64,000 nt of DNA from Leucobacter massiliensis (GTDB lineage: Bacteria > Actinomycetota > Actinomycetes > Actinomycetales > Microbacteriaceae). The position numbers were made by a program, and so were the translations under genes. The notes beneath the pieces were generated by a model. It was given only the letters and a program-made list of their open reading frames with translations. It was not told the DNA's origin and did no database searches. The stretch covers positions 1 to 64,000 of the forward strand of contig NZ_MWZD01000008.1 in assembly GCF_002982315.1 (NCBI RefSeq), given 5' to 3'. This document shows, piece after piece, positions 1 to 9,019 of this stretch (its first letter is position 1; each line of letters opens with the position of its first letter).

Positions 1-308
1 GCCGCCTGCAGCACGCCCGCGGCGACCGCGACGCCGGGCAGTCCGCTCACGGTGAGCTCCGCCCGCTGCAGGGCGACGGCGAGCTCGGCTCCGTCGGCGC
101 CGATCGGGGCGGGCAGGGTCGTGCCGGTGAACTCGGCGGCGACGGGCACGTCGACGTTGCGCAGGATCTCCACGATGCGCATGACGCCCCGCACCGCCGT
201 GTACGCGGCGATCGCGACTCCGCCGGCGATGAGGATCCAGACCCCCCAGGTGTCGCCGCGGCTGAGCGCCGCTTCGCGCGGGCTGGTGTCACGAGCTGCA
301 GTGTTCAC
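1..308 (-). CDS. Partial membrane protein of unknown function (C-terminus beyond window)
   Basis: An open frame begins with GTG at 308, preceded by the ribosome site GGAGG with a 4-base gap (ATCC), and stays open to the left edge, giving 102 codons. A hydrophobic segment at about residues 22-40 is followed by a soluble stretch rich in V, A and P, so the visible part is a single membrane segment plus an extracytoplasmic region. The layout (helix, then a polar stretch, then the beginning of another hydrophobic run) recalls small multi-pass actinobacterial proteins of the DUF2975 kind, but I do not recognise it firmly. An AT-rich inverted repeat at 343-377 just upstream suggests a dedicated repressor. 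It is the only gene in the window without a mirror copy, because the partner lies past base 64000. Confidence 0.55.
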   Translation of the reverse strand, partial: MNTAARDTSPREAALSRGDTWGVWILIAGGVAIAAYTAVRGVMRIVEILRNVDVPVAAEFTGTTLPAPIGADGAELAVALQRAELTVSGLPGVAVAAGVLQA

Positions 309-342
309 GGATCCTCCGTTCCGCGAGGCGTCCCCCGCCTCG

Positions 343-377
343 CTTATCGATCATCGTTATTATCGTTCTTCGATAAG
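343..377. promoter_or_regulatory. AT-rich operator-like inverted repeat
   Basis: CTTATCGA (343-350) and TCGATAAG (370-377) are perfect 8-base inverted arms. The 19 bases between them contain further ATCG and TATCG units. This is one of only two AT-rich patches in the window and sits upstream of the minus-strand gene starting at 308. It fits a dimeric repressor site overlapping that gene's promoter; the regulator is not in the window. Confidence 0.5.
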
Positions 378-588
378 TTACCCGCCTCCGCGCCCCCGGT
401 CAAGCCGCCCGGCCCCTCCGCGCCCCTCCTTCCCGTGAGCGGCGGCGCTTCTCGCGAGCGGCGGCCGTTTCCCCCGCGGAAAGCGCCGCCGCCCGTCCGC
501 ACCACCGCCGCTCGAGCGAGGCGCCGCGGGCGGGCCGGGGCCCATTACGCCCAGCACGAACAGCGCCCCGCGATCGGGGATCACGCCG
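378..588. other. Non-coding stretch before clpC, with one inverted repeat
   Basis: No convincing gene is seen here; the open frames are GC-rich shadows. GGCGGCGCTT (441-450) and AAGCGCCGCC (481-490) form a 10-base inverted repeat around a 30-base loop. The palindrome's left edge inside the window (519) lies in this stretch only because the window ends at 64000; it is not a real boundary. Confidence 0.5.
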
Positions 589-594
589 TAGCCT
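589..594 (+). promoter_or_regulatory. Candidate -10 box of clpC
   Basis: TAGCCT fits the actinobacterial TANNNT -10 pattern. A start about 7 bases downstream would give a leader of roughly 45 bases ending in the ribosome site AAGGAGG at 632-638. No clear -35 box or stress-regulator (HspR/ClgR-like) site is evident. The mirror is 63925-63930. Confidence 0.35.
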
Positions 595-645
595 GGATGC
601 ATCAGCGGTGTCCCCCCGTCTTCGGAGACCGCAAGGAGGTTAGAG

Positions 646-3171
<2,526 letters not shown>

Positions 3172-3186
3172 CACGCAGGTCGTTTC

Positions 3187-3222
3187 GCGAGGGCCCCGCT
3201 GTTCCGGCAGCGGGGCCCTCGC
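3187..3222 (+). terminator. Stem-loop terminator after clpC
   Basis: A perfect 15-base stem (3187-3201 with 3208-3222) closes a 6-base loop 16 bases after the clpC stop codon. There is no T-run, as is common for GC-rich actinobacterial terminators. The mirror is 61297-61332. Confidence 0.75.
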
Positions 3223-3336
3223 GCGTCCGCGGTCCGCTGCGTCTCCGGCGGGCTCCGCGGTGCGTCGCCGTGCCGTGCGCGCCGCCCCGTGCCCCGGGGC
3301 CGCTCGCCGGTGGCGGTGCGGTGGGGCGTGCGAGAG

Positions 3337-3342
3337 TAGGCT
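3337..3342 (+). promoter_or_regulatory. Leaderless promoter -10 of argA
   Basis: TAGGCT ends 6 bases before the ATG at 3349, so transcription should begin at or beside the A of the start codon. No Shine-Dalgarno sequence is present, as expected for a leaderless mRNA. The mirror is 61177-61182. Confidence 0.65.
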
Positions 3343-3348
3343 GGGTGG

Positions 3349-3867
3349 ATGAATTCACGCCCCGACATCCGCATCCGTCCCGCGCGCACCGCCGATGTGC
3401 CGCGCATGGTCGAGCTGATGGAGCCGCTCGTGGCGCGACGGATCCTGCTCGGCAAGGACCTCGTCGACCTGTACGCCGCGGTGCCGGAGTTCCTGGTCGC
3501 GACCGACGGCGAGGATGCGGTGGTCGGCTACGGTGCCGTGCACGTGATGTGGGATCAGCTCGGGGAGGTGCGCACCCTGGGCGTCTCGGAGGAGTGGCTG
3601 GGCCGGGGCGTGGGACACCGGCTGCTGGAGTCGCTGGAGGCGCGGGCTCAGGATCTCGGCCTGACGCAGCTCTTCTGCCTCACCTTCGAGACGGAGTTCT
3701 TCTCCCGGCACGGCTTCGAGGAGCTGAGCGAGGACACCGAGCTCGTCGCGGCCGATGTCTACGCCGAGCTGCTGCGCTCGAGCGATGAGGGCGTCGCCGA
3801 GTTCCTCGACCTCGCGCGGGTGAAGCCGAACACGCTCGGCAACACGCGCATGTTGAAGCGGCTCTGA
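3349..3867 (+). CDS. argA: ArgA-type amino-acid N-acetyltransferase (N-acetylglutamate synthase)
   Basis: This 172-residue GNAT protein probably makes N-acetylglutamate from glutamate and acetyl-CoA, the first step of arginine synthesis. It closely resembles the short mycobacterial ArgA (Rv2747 type). Shared features are ILLGKDLVDLY near 32-42, LGEVRTLGV at 71-79, the acetyl-CoA loop GRGVG at 85-89, a TFETEFFSRHGF block, and a C-terminus ending VKPNTLGNTRMLKRL. Those blocks separate it from generic GNAT enzymes. It is monodomain, unlike the E. coli enzyme, which carries a kinase-like regulatory domain. It is transcribed from its own leaderless promoter between clpC and an unrelated exported protein, so it is not in an arginine operon here. 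Confidence 0.88.
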   Translation: MNSRPDIRIRPARTADVPRMVELMEPLVARRILLGKDLVDLYAAVPEFLVATDGEDAVVGYGAVHVMWDQLGEVRTLGVSEEWLGRGVGHRLLESLEARAQDLGLTQLFCLTFETEFFSRHGFEELSEDTELVAADVYAELLRSSDEGVAEFLDLARVKPNTLGNTRMLKRL

Positions 3868-3881
3868 GCGCGCTTCCGCGT

Positions 3882-3887
3882 TAGCCT
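3882..3887 (+). promoter_or_regulatory. Leaderless promoter -10 of the exported-protein gene
   Basis: TAGCCT lies 6 bases before the ATG at 3894, and there is no ribosome site. It falls in the 26-base gap after argA, so the downstream gene can be transcribed independently. The mirror is 60632-60637. Confidence 0.6.
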
Positions 3888-3893
3888 GGCGCC

Positions 3894-4523
3894 ATGTCGA
3901 CGCTGAGGGATCCCGTAGGTCCGAAGGGACGCAAGGTCTATATGCGGCGCCGGCTGCTCGTCCTGGCGGGGCTGCTCGCGGTGATCGCGGTGATCGTGCT
4001 CGTCTTCCTGAAGCCGGGCTCGAACAGCGCCGCGCCGTCGGCCTCGGAGGTGGAGGTGCCGGGCGATCTGCCGAGCAGCGCGCCGGAGGGGGAGCCGGCT
4101 GCCGGGGACGGCGAGCAGCCGCCGGAGTGCGCCGCGGGCCAGCTGACGGTGACCCCGATCACCGACAAGTCCGACTATGCGGCGGGCGAGCAGCCGCAGC
4201 TCTCCCTGAGCGTGGAGAACACGGGCGATGCGGCGTGCTCCGCCGAGCTGGGCACGGCGGGCATGGAGTTTGCGATCACGAGCGGCGAGGACGAGGTCTG
4301 GCGCTCGAAGGACTGTCAGAAGAACCCCGAGAGCCTCCCGGTGATCCTGGAGCCCGGGAAGCCGCTCGTGAGCGAGTCGATCGCGTGGGATCGCACCCGT
4401 TCGAGCCCGGAGACCTGCGACATCACCCGCGATCCGGTGAGCGCGGACGGCGCCTCGTACCATCTGCGGGTGTCCGCGGGCGGCGTCTCGGGCTCGGGCA
4501 CCGCCCAGTTCCTGCTCTTCTGA
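3894..4523 (+). CDS. Membrane-anchored extracytoplasmic protein, unknown function
   Basis: This 209-residue protein has a basic N-terminus (KGRKVYMRRR), one membrane helix at about residues 20-37, a low-complexity linker rich in S, A, P, E and G (about 40-80), then a folded C-terminal domain. The domain has alternating beta-like segments and four cysteines (in PPECAAG, DAACSAE, SKDCQKN and PETCDIT) that could form two disulfides outside the cell. This is the outline of an immunoglobulin-like domain displayed on the surface. I do not recognise a characterised family. It is probably expressed from its own leaderless promoter and ends at a bidirectional terminator shared with the convergent hydrolase gene. 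Confidence 0.75.
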   Translation: MSTLRDPVGPKGRKVYMRRRLLVLAGLLAVIAVIVLVFLKPGSNSAAPSASEVEVPGDLPSSAPEGEPAAGDGEQPPECAAGQLTVTPITDKSDYAAGEQPQLSLSVENTGDAACSAELGTAGMEFAITSGEDEVWRSKDCQKNPESLPVILEPGKPLVSESIAWDRTRSSPETCDITRDPVSADGASYHLRVSAGGVSGSGTAQFLLF

Positions 4524-4557
4524 CGGCAGCGGCGCCGCTCCGCGCGGCCGCTGCCGT
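4523..4557. terminator. Bidirectional stem-loop between convergent genes
   Basis: ACGGCAGCGGC (4523-4533) pairs with GCCGCTGCCGT (4547-4557), an 11-base perfect stem. It sits right after the stop codon of the exported-protein gene and 30 bases past the stop of the minus-strand hydrolase, so it can serve both. A 10-base direct repeat GCAGTGCGCT follows. The mirror is 59962-59996. Confidence 0.65.
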
Positions 4558-4586
4558 GCAGTGCGCTCGCGTCGCCGCGCAGTGCG

Positions 4587-5375
4587 CTACCGGCCGGTGC
4601 CGCCATCCCGGTGCCGCGACTGCTCGGTGGCGTCGAGCTCGTCGGTGAACTCCAGGATCATCGAGGCGACCGGCTCGGGGCTCTTGATGATCGCTTCGTG
4701 ACCGCGTCCCGGGATCTCGAGCATGCGCCCGTGCGGGAGCGCGGCGGCGATCTCGCCCGTCCAGTCTCGGGGACAGACCCGGTCGGTTTCGCCCCGCAGC
4801 ACGAGGGCGGGGGTGCCGATGCGGGGGCAGATGTCCTCGAGGCGGTGCGCCAGCATGAATCGCAGCTTGTTGAGGAACCACGCGGGGCTCGTCTTCACGT
4901 ACTCCGCGAGCCCCGTGAGCAGCACTTTGGGCCCTTCGCCTGCGGTGTCCTGGACCATCCGCAGCGCCTGCCGGATCGCGCTGCGCTCACGGCGGTTGAC
5001 GGTCGGGGCGATGAGCACGAGCCCGCGCACGAGCTCGGGCTGACGGAGCGCCACCTCGGCCGCGATCTGGGTGCCCATCGAGTGTCCCACGAGCACGACG
5101 GGCTCGCGCGCCTCCTCGCGGATGAAGCGGGCGATGAAGCGGGCGCTGTCCTCGAGGCTGGTCCGCGTGCCGGGTTCGGGGGAGTCGCCGAATCCGGGCA
5201 GGTCGGGGGCGAGCACGCGGCCTCGCCCGGCCAGCCGCTCACCCACGCCGGAGAACACGACGCGGCCCATGCCGATGCCGTGGATCAGCACGAAGGTGCA
5301 GCCACCGGGGCCCGGGGTGTCGGTGAAGGCCATGCGCACGCCGTCCCGCTCGTAGCTGCGATCCCGTCCCGCCAT
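4587..5375 (-). CDS. Alpha/beta-fold hydrolase
   Basis: This 262-residue cytosolic hydrolase has a complete catalytic triad: Ser99 in the nucleophile elbow GHSMG, Asp198 in GETDRVCP and His226 in GRGHEAI. HGIG at 32-35 supplies the oxyanion hole and DLPGFGDS at 58-65 is the usual conserved turn. The lid region (about 127-180) is rich in basic and aromatic residues. Esterases, lactonases and C-C bond hydrolases all share this layout, so the substrate cannot be named. The gene is leaderless (TAGGGT 6 bases before ATG) and divergent from the DUF3817 gene across only 70 bases. Confidence 0.85.
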   Translation of the reverse strand: MAGRDRSYERDGVRMAFTDTPGPGGCTFVLIHGIGMGRVVFSGVGERLAGRGRVLAPDLPGFGDSPEPGTRTSLEDSARFIARFIREEAREPVVLVGHSMGTQIAAEVALRQPELVRGLVLIAPTVNRRERSAIRQALRMVQDTAGEGPKVLLTGLAEYVKTSPAWFLNKLRFMLAHRLEDICPRIGTPALVLRGETDRVCPRDWTGEIAAALPHGRMLEIPGRGHEAIIKSPEPVASMILEFTDELDATEQSRHRDGGTGR

Positions 5376-5381
5376 GCCCCC

Positions 5382-5387
5382 ACCCTA
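5382..5387 (-). promoter_or_regulatory. Leaderless promoter -10 of the hydrolase gene
   Basis: Read on the minus strand, TAGGGT lies 6 bases before the ATG at 5375. It is back to back with the DUF3817 promoter, the two boxes being 46 bases apart. The mirror is 59132-59137. Confidence 0.6.
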
Positions 5388-5433
5388 GCGCGGGGCGGGG
5401 GAGCCGCCCGGCGGGATCGCAGGAGGCGCCCGA

Positions 5434-5439
5434 TACGGT
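5434..5439 (+). promoter_or_regulatory. Leaderless promoter -10 of the DUF3817 gene
   Basis: TACGGT lies 6 bases before the ATG at 5446. GGAG at 5440-5443 is too close to the ATG to act as a normal ribosome site. The mirror is 59080-59085. Confidence 0.55.
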
Positions 5440-5445
5440 GGAGCC

Positions 5446-5901
5446 ATGACGCCTCGCCGCCTGTTCCGCATCTTCGCCTTCGCCGAACTGCTCACCTGGG
5501 CGGGGCTGATCGCCGCGCTGATCCTGCGCGCGAGCGGCGTGAGCGAAGCCTGGGTGACGCCCGCCGGTGGGATCCACGGCTTCGTGTTCCTCAGCTACTG
5601 CGTGGTGACGGTGCTGGTGTGGGTGGACGCCCGCTGGCGGTTCTCCTGGGGCGTGCTGGGCCTGGCGAGCGCGGTGGTGCCGTTCGCGACGCTGCCGTTC
5701 GAGCTGGTCATCGACCGCCGCGGGATGCTCCCGCGGCGCTGGCGGCTGGGCTCGGGCGGCGAGGCGCCGAGGCGCTTCCCGGAGCGGGTGCTGGCGTGGG
5801 TGCTGGGGCATCCCTGGCTCGCGCTGCTCCTCCTCGCGGTCGCGGTGACCGCGGTGTTCATCCTGCTGCTGTGGCTCGGGTCGCCCGTGCCGAAGCGCTG
5901 A
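5446..5901 (+). CDS. DUF3817 family integral membrane protein
   Basis: This 151-residue protein has four likely membrane helices (about 10-28, 42-62, 68-88 and 122-145) and the DUF3817 look: RLFRIFAFAELLTW at the N-terminus, GGIHGFVF in the second helix and FATLPFELVIDRR after the third. Proteins of this family are small actinobacterial membrane proteins without an assigned role. It ends in a short basic tail. The gene is leaderless and divergent from the hydrolase. Its 3' end faces pucR across a repeat-bearing gap. Confidence 0.78.
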   Translation: MTPRRLFRIFAFAELLTWAGLIAALILRASGVSEAWVTPAGGIHGFVFLSYCVVTVLVWVDARWRFSWGVLGLASAVVPFATLPFELVIDRRGMLPRRWRLGSGGEAPRRFPERVLAWVLGHPWLALLLLAVAVTAVFILLLWLGSPVPKR

Positions 5902-5916
5902 GCGGCGCGGGCCGCC

Positions 5917-5983
5917 CCCGCTCGCCGGGCTCGGCCCGCCCCCCGCTCGCGGGGCCGTCGCCGTCTCCCGCTCGCCGGGCTCG
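5917..5983. repeat. 17-base direct repeat plus hairpin between convergent genes
   Basis: CCCGCTCGCCGGGCTCG occurs at 5917-5933 and again at 5967-5983, 50 bases apart. Between them CCCCGC (5941-5946) and GCGGGG (5949-5954) form a hairpin. The block lies between the stops of the DUF3817 gene and pucR and probably terminates both. The mirror is 58536-58602. Confidence 0.55.
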
Positions 5984-6017
5984 CCCCTCGCTCGTCCGGC
6001 CGTCCGGCCGCGTGCCG

Positions 6018-7577
6018 CTACCGGCCCAGCTCCTCGAGCCGCAGCGCCAGCCACAGCTCGGAGCGGTCGTCCGCGCTGCCGAGCGAGCGCCCCGTCAGGC
6101 GTTCGATGCGCGAGAGGCGGTCGCGCAGCGTGTTGCGGTGGATCCCGAGCCTCGTGGCCGCGGGGCCGCGCTGACCGTCGGCTTCGAACACGGCCCGCAG
6201 CGTCTCGCGCAGGGTCTCGCGTTCCGCCGCCGTGAGGGGCGCGGCCGCGGGCTGCTCGGCCTCCCCATCCGGCTCCGGGATACGCCGGGTCTCCCGCAGC
6301 GAGAGCGGCCCCAGCACGGCCGAGCTGAGCGTCGCGCCCTCCGGGACGAGCGCCGCCGGATCCGGCGCGGCCCTCCCCGCCCGCTCCACCGCGAGCAGCG
6401 CCTCCAGCAGCGGAGCGTCCCGATCCGCCCACACCGTCTCGGGCACGCGCGGAGCGGCGTAGAGCGGGGCGGTCGTCGACAGCTCGCTGACGCGGGAGGC
6501 GGCCGAACGGCGGCTCAGGGGCAGCTCCGCGGGCGTGGCCGGCCTGCCGACCACGACGTCGAGGCCGTGGGCGGCAGCGACAGCGAGCAGGCGCTCCAGC
6601 GCCTCTGGCTCATCCGCCGCGAGCTGCCAGGCGCGGGCGAGGCCGGGCGCCGGCGGCTCCTCCTCGGCGGCGATCAGCCGGTCGAGGCCGGTGCGCGGCC
6701 GCCGCCGCCACTCGCCGACGTCCTCCGCGGTGCCCTGCACGGCGACCGCGCGCAGGCGCTCGGGCAGGCGCAGCTCGGGGTCCAGGATCGCGACCGCACC
6801 GGGCGAGACCTCTCCCCCGAGCAGCGCCGCGGTGAGCCGGCCCCAGCGTCCGCGCTCGCGGGCCGTGTCGGCGTGGTCGCTGCGCAGGCCGAGCCCCAGC
6901 ACCATCGACCCTGCAGCGATCACCGCGCTGCCCTCGGGCGTGGCCGGGGCCCCTCCCGCGACGGCGAGCCGCAGGGCCCCGGCCGGGTCGAGCTCGATGT
7001 ACTCGGCGCCGTCGGCGCGCTGCGCCGCCGCGAAGCCGCCGGTGCTCGCGAGGGTGCTGCCGTCGGACCCCACCACCGCGAGCTGCTTCCCCGTGGCCTG
7101 GGCGATGCTCGCCAGCACCTCCGCCGGGTCCCGGTCGCTGCGCGCCCCGTCGAGCAGCCGTTGCTGCGCCTGCAGCGCCGCCCGCGCAGCTCGCAGCTCG
7201 TCGGAGCGCAGCAGGGCCGCGATCGCCTTCGTCACCGCGATGAACGGCACGGGCAGCGGGATCTCGAAGAGCGCCACCCGGTACTCGCTCGCGGCGCGGC
7301 TGAGGGGCGGCGGGATGCGCGCGTGATTGACGCCGATCCCGAAGCCGATCGCGGCGACGCGGGCGCGGCTGAGGCTCGCGACGAAGTCCCGCCAGCGCGG
7401 GTCGTCCTCGGCGAGCGCGAGGCCAGTGGTGAGGATGATCTCGCCGCCCTCCAGGTAGGCACCGAGGTCGAGCAGCTCCGTGGTCGAGCTCCAGCTGATC
7501 TCGGGGTCGCCCGGCCCGGCCTGCACGAGGCGAAGCCCCAGATCGGGCAGGTTGAGCAGCTGGGAGAGCAAGGCCAT
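6018..7577 (-). CDS. PucR family transcriptional regulator
   Basis: This is a 519-residue activator-type regulator. The N-terminal third is a PucR sensor domain (LLNLPDLGLRLVQAG near the start), the middle is GGDEF-like or unstructured, and the C-terminal 60 residues hold the PucR helix-turn-helix (RGPAATRLGIHRNTLRDRLSRI, quoted in two overlapping parts: RGPAATRLGIHRN and TLRDRLSRI). I chose the ATG at 7577. A GTG at 7610 is in frame, but using it would place two matched palindromes (7587-7617) inside the gene, and family members start close to the motif that follows the ATG. It is divergent from a CoA-transferase and an acyl-CoA dehydrogenase gene, so it is probably their regulator. PucR proteins often respond to the substrate of the neighbouring catabolic operon. 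Confidence 0.85.
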   Translation of the reverse strand: MALLSQLLNLPDLGLRLVQAGPGDPEISWSSTTELLDLGAYLEGGEIILTTGLALAEDDPRWRDFVASLSRARVAAIGFGIGVNHARIPPPLSRAASEYRVALFEIPLPVPFIAVTKAIAALLRSDELRAARAALQAQQRLLDGARSDRDPAEVLASIAQATGKQLAVVGSDGSTLASTGGFAAAQRADGAEYIELDPAGALRLAVAGGAPATPEGSAVIAAGSMVLGLGLRSDHADTARERGRWGRLTAALLGGEVSPGAVAILDPELRLPERLRAVAVQGTAEDVGEWRRRPRTGLDRLIAAEEEPPAPGLARAWQLAADEPEALERLLAVAAAHGLDVVVGRPATPAELPLSRRSAASRVSELSTTAPLYAAPRVPETVWADRDAPLLEALLAVERAGRAAPDPAALVPEGATLSSAVLGPLSLRETRRIPEPDGEAEQPAAAPLTAAERETLRETLRAVFEADGQRGPAATRLGIHRNTLRDRLSRIERLTGRSLGSADDRSELWLALRLEELGR

Positions 7578-7586
7578 AAGCAATTT

Positions 7587-7617
7587 TTGCACAGGTGCAA
7601 GCTTTGCCACTATGCAA
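7587..7617. promoter_or_regulatory. Twin palindromic operators in the pucR/CoA-transferase gap
   Basis: Two 14-base sites of form TTGC-N6-GCAA lie 17 bases apart centre to centre, on nearly the same face of two helical turns. On the minus strand they read TTGCATAGTGGCAA (7604-7617) and TTGCACCTGTGCAA (7587-7600). The second has perfect 6-base arms. Position and symmetry suggest binding by PucR itself. The mirror is 56902-56932. Confidence 0.6.
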
Positions 7618-7647
7618 TCCCGCGAGTGGGGGAGGTCCCCGCGAACG

Positions 7648-7653
7648 TAGACT
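7648..7653 (+). promoter_or_regulatory. Candidate -10 box of the CoA-transferase gene
   Basis: TAGACT would start transcription near 7660, leaving a leader of about 50 bases with GAGAGGGG before the GTG at 7710. It lies 31 bases from the nearer TTGC-N6-GCAA site. The mirror is 56866-56871. Confidence 0.4.
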
Positions 7654-7709
7654 GGCGGAGCGGGCGAGCGCGCTGCGGATCGCCCCGGGCACGAGACGAG
7701 AGGGGCGCC

Positions 7710-8912
7710 GTGAACGACCGAGCCGCATCGACCGCGAGCGGCGGAGCCCTGCGCGGGATCCGCGTCGCCGACTTCTCACGGGTGCTGGCCGGGCCGCACG
7801 CGACCATGATCCTCGCCGATCTCGGCGCCGATGTGATCAAGATCGAGAGCCCCGAGGGCGACGGCACGCGGCAGTGGTCACCGCCGGTGAACGCCGTGGG
7901 GCAGAGCACCTACTTCGCGGGGGTGAACCGCGGCAAGCGCTCCGTCGTCTGCGATCTGCGGACGCCCGAGGGCCTCGCCCGCGCCGCCGAACTCGCCCGC
8001 ACCGCCGACGTCGTGATCGAGAACTTCAAGCCCGGCACGATGGAGCGCTTCGGCCTCGGCTACGAGACGCTCTCCGCCGAGAACCCCGGAGTCGTGTACT
8101 GCTCGATCTCGGGCTTCGGCGACGCTGCCGGCCGCGATCTGCCCGGCTACGACCTGCTCGTGCAGGCGGTCGGCGGGCTGATGAGCATCACGGGCCAGAG
8201 CGACGCGGCCGGCGGCGAGCCGACGAAGGTGGGCGTCGCGCTCGTGGACATCCTCACCGGGCTGAACGCGGTGATCGGGATCCAGGCCGCGCTGCGTGCG
8301 CGCGACGGCGGCGCGGACATGAGCGGCAGCGGCCGCGGCCAGCACGTCAAGGTCACCCTGCTCGGTTCCCTGCTCTCCGCGCTCGCGAATCAGGCCTCCT
8401 CGACCCTGGAGACCGGGGTCGCTCCCGGCCGCATGGGCAACGCGCACCCCTCGATCTCCCCCTACGAGACGCTCGACGCCGCCGACCAGCCGGTCGCGCT
8501 CGCCGTCGGCACCGACGGGCAGTTCGCGCGGCTCTGCGAGGTGCTCGGCGTCCCCGGGCTCGCCGCGGACGAGCGCTTCGCCACGAATCCGCAGCGCGTC
8601 GCCCACCGCTCCGAGCTGCGCGCGGCCCTGGCGGAGCGGCTGCGGACGCGTCCGGCCGCCGAGTGGATCGAGGCCTTCACCGACGCGAACATCCCCGCCG
8701 GCCGCGTCAACACCATCGCCCAGGCGATCGAGCTCGCCGAGACGCTGGGGCTGGAGCCCGTCGCCGAGACCGCGGCGCTCGGCCCCGACGGCGAGCGGCA
8801 CACGCTGCGCTCGGTCGCGAACCCCGTCTTCCTCTCGGCGACCCCGGCCCGCTACGCGGCCCCGCCGCCGGGCGTGGGCGAGCATCAGGACGCGAGCTGG
8901 CTGCCGCGCTGA
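7710..8912 (+). CDS. Family III (CaiB/BaiF) CoA-transferase, probably succinyl-CoA:glutarate CoA-transferase
   Basis: This is a 400-residue class III CoA-transferase. The core opens with GIRVADFSRVLAGPHATM and DLGADVIKIE, and the catalytic aspartate is predicted at Asp148 in GYDLLVQAVGG, where a mixed anhydride with the acid substrate forms. GTG at 7710 is preferred because GAGAGG lies upstream and the homologous N-terminus begins 15 residues later; the much longer frame running in from upstream is antisense to pucR. A glutaryl-CoA dehydrogenase-like gene follows 107 bases later. In Pseudomonas, gcdG (family III CoA-transferase) and gcdH form the glutarate pathway, and the human SUGCT enzyme is the same family. 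The substrate assignment is inference from that pairing. Confidence 0.85.
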   Translation: MNDRAASTASGGALRGIRVADFSRVLAGPHATMILADLGADVIKIESPEGDGTRQWSPPVNAVGQSTYFAGVNRGKRSVVCDLRTPEGLARAAELARTADVVIENFKPGTMERFGLGYETLSAENPGVVYCSISGFGDAAGRDLPGYDLLVQAVGGLMSITGQSDAAGGEPTKVGVALVDILTGLNAVIGIQAALRARDGGADMSGSGRGQHVKVTLLGSLLSALANQASSTLETGVAPGRMGNAHPSISPYETLDAADQPVALAVGTDGQFARLCEVLGVPGLAADERFATNPQRVAHRSELRAALAERLRTRPAAEWIEAFTDANIPAGRVNTIAQAIELAETLGLEPVAETAALGPDGERHTLRSVANPVFLSATPARYAAPPPGVGEHQDASWLPR

Positions 8913-9019
8913 AGCGCGACGAGCAGCCGCAGCAGCGCCCGAGCCCCGGGCGATCCGGAGCTCGCTCGCACCCCATCCCTCACCCCGAACCCCATCCTCG
9001 CCTCCGCGAAAGGACCGCC

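Noticed and set aside
1-518. A true left boundary of the inverted repeat at 518/519
   Set aside because: The boundary is only where the window's right edge stops. The partners of bases 1-518 would lie at 64001-64518, outside the window.
632-645. ClgR or HspR operator in front of clpC
   Set aside because: I looked for their inverted repeats in 520-645 and found no convincing match.
7578-7610. Upstream GTG (7610) as the pucR start
   Set aside because: It would bury two symmetric operator-like sites in the coding region and add residues not typical of the family's N-terminus.
4611-8912. A 1433-codon frame running through four gene regions
   Set aside because: Only its last 400 codons match a family (CoA-transferase). 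The rest is antisense or out of frame to the hydrolase and pucR. The true start is GTG 7710.
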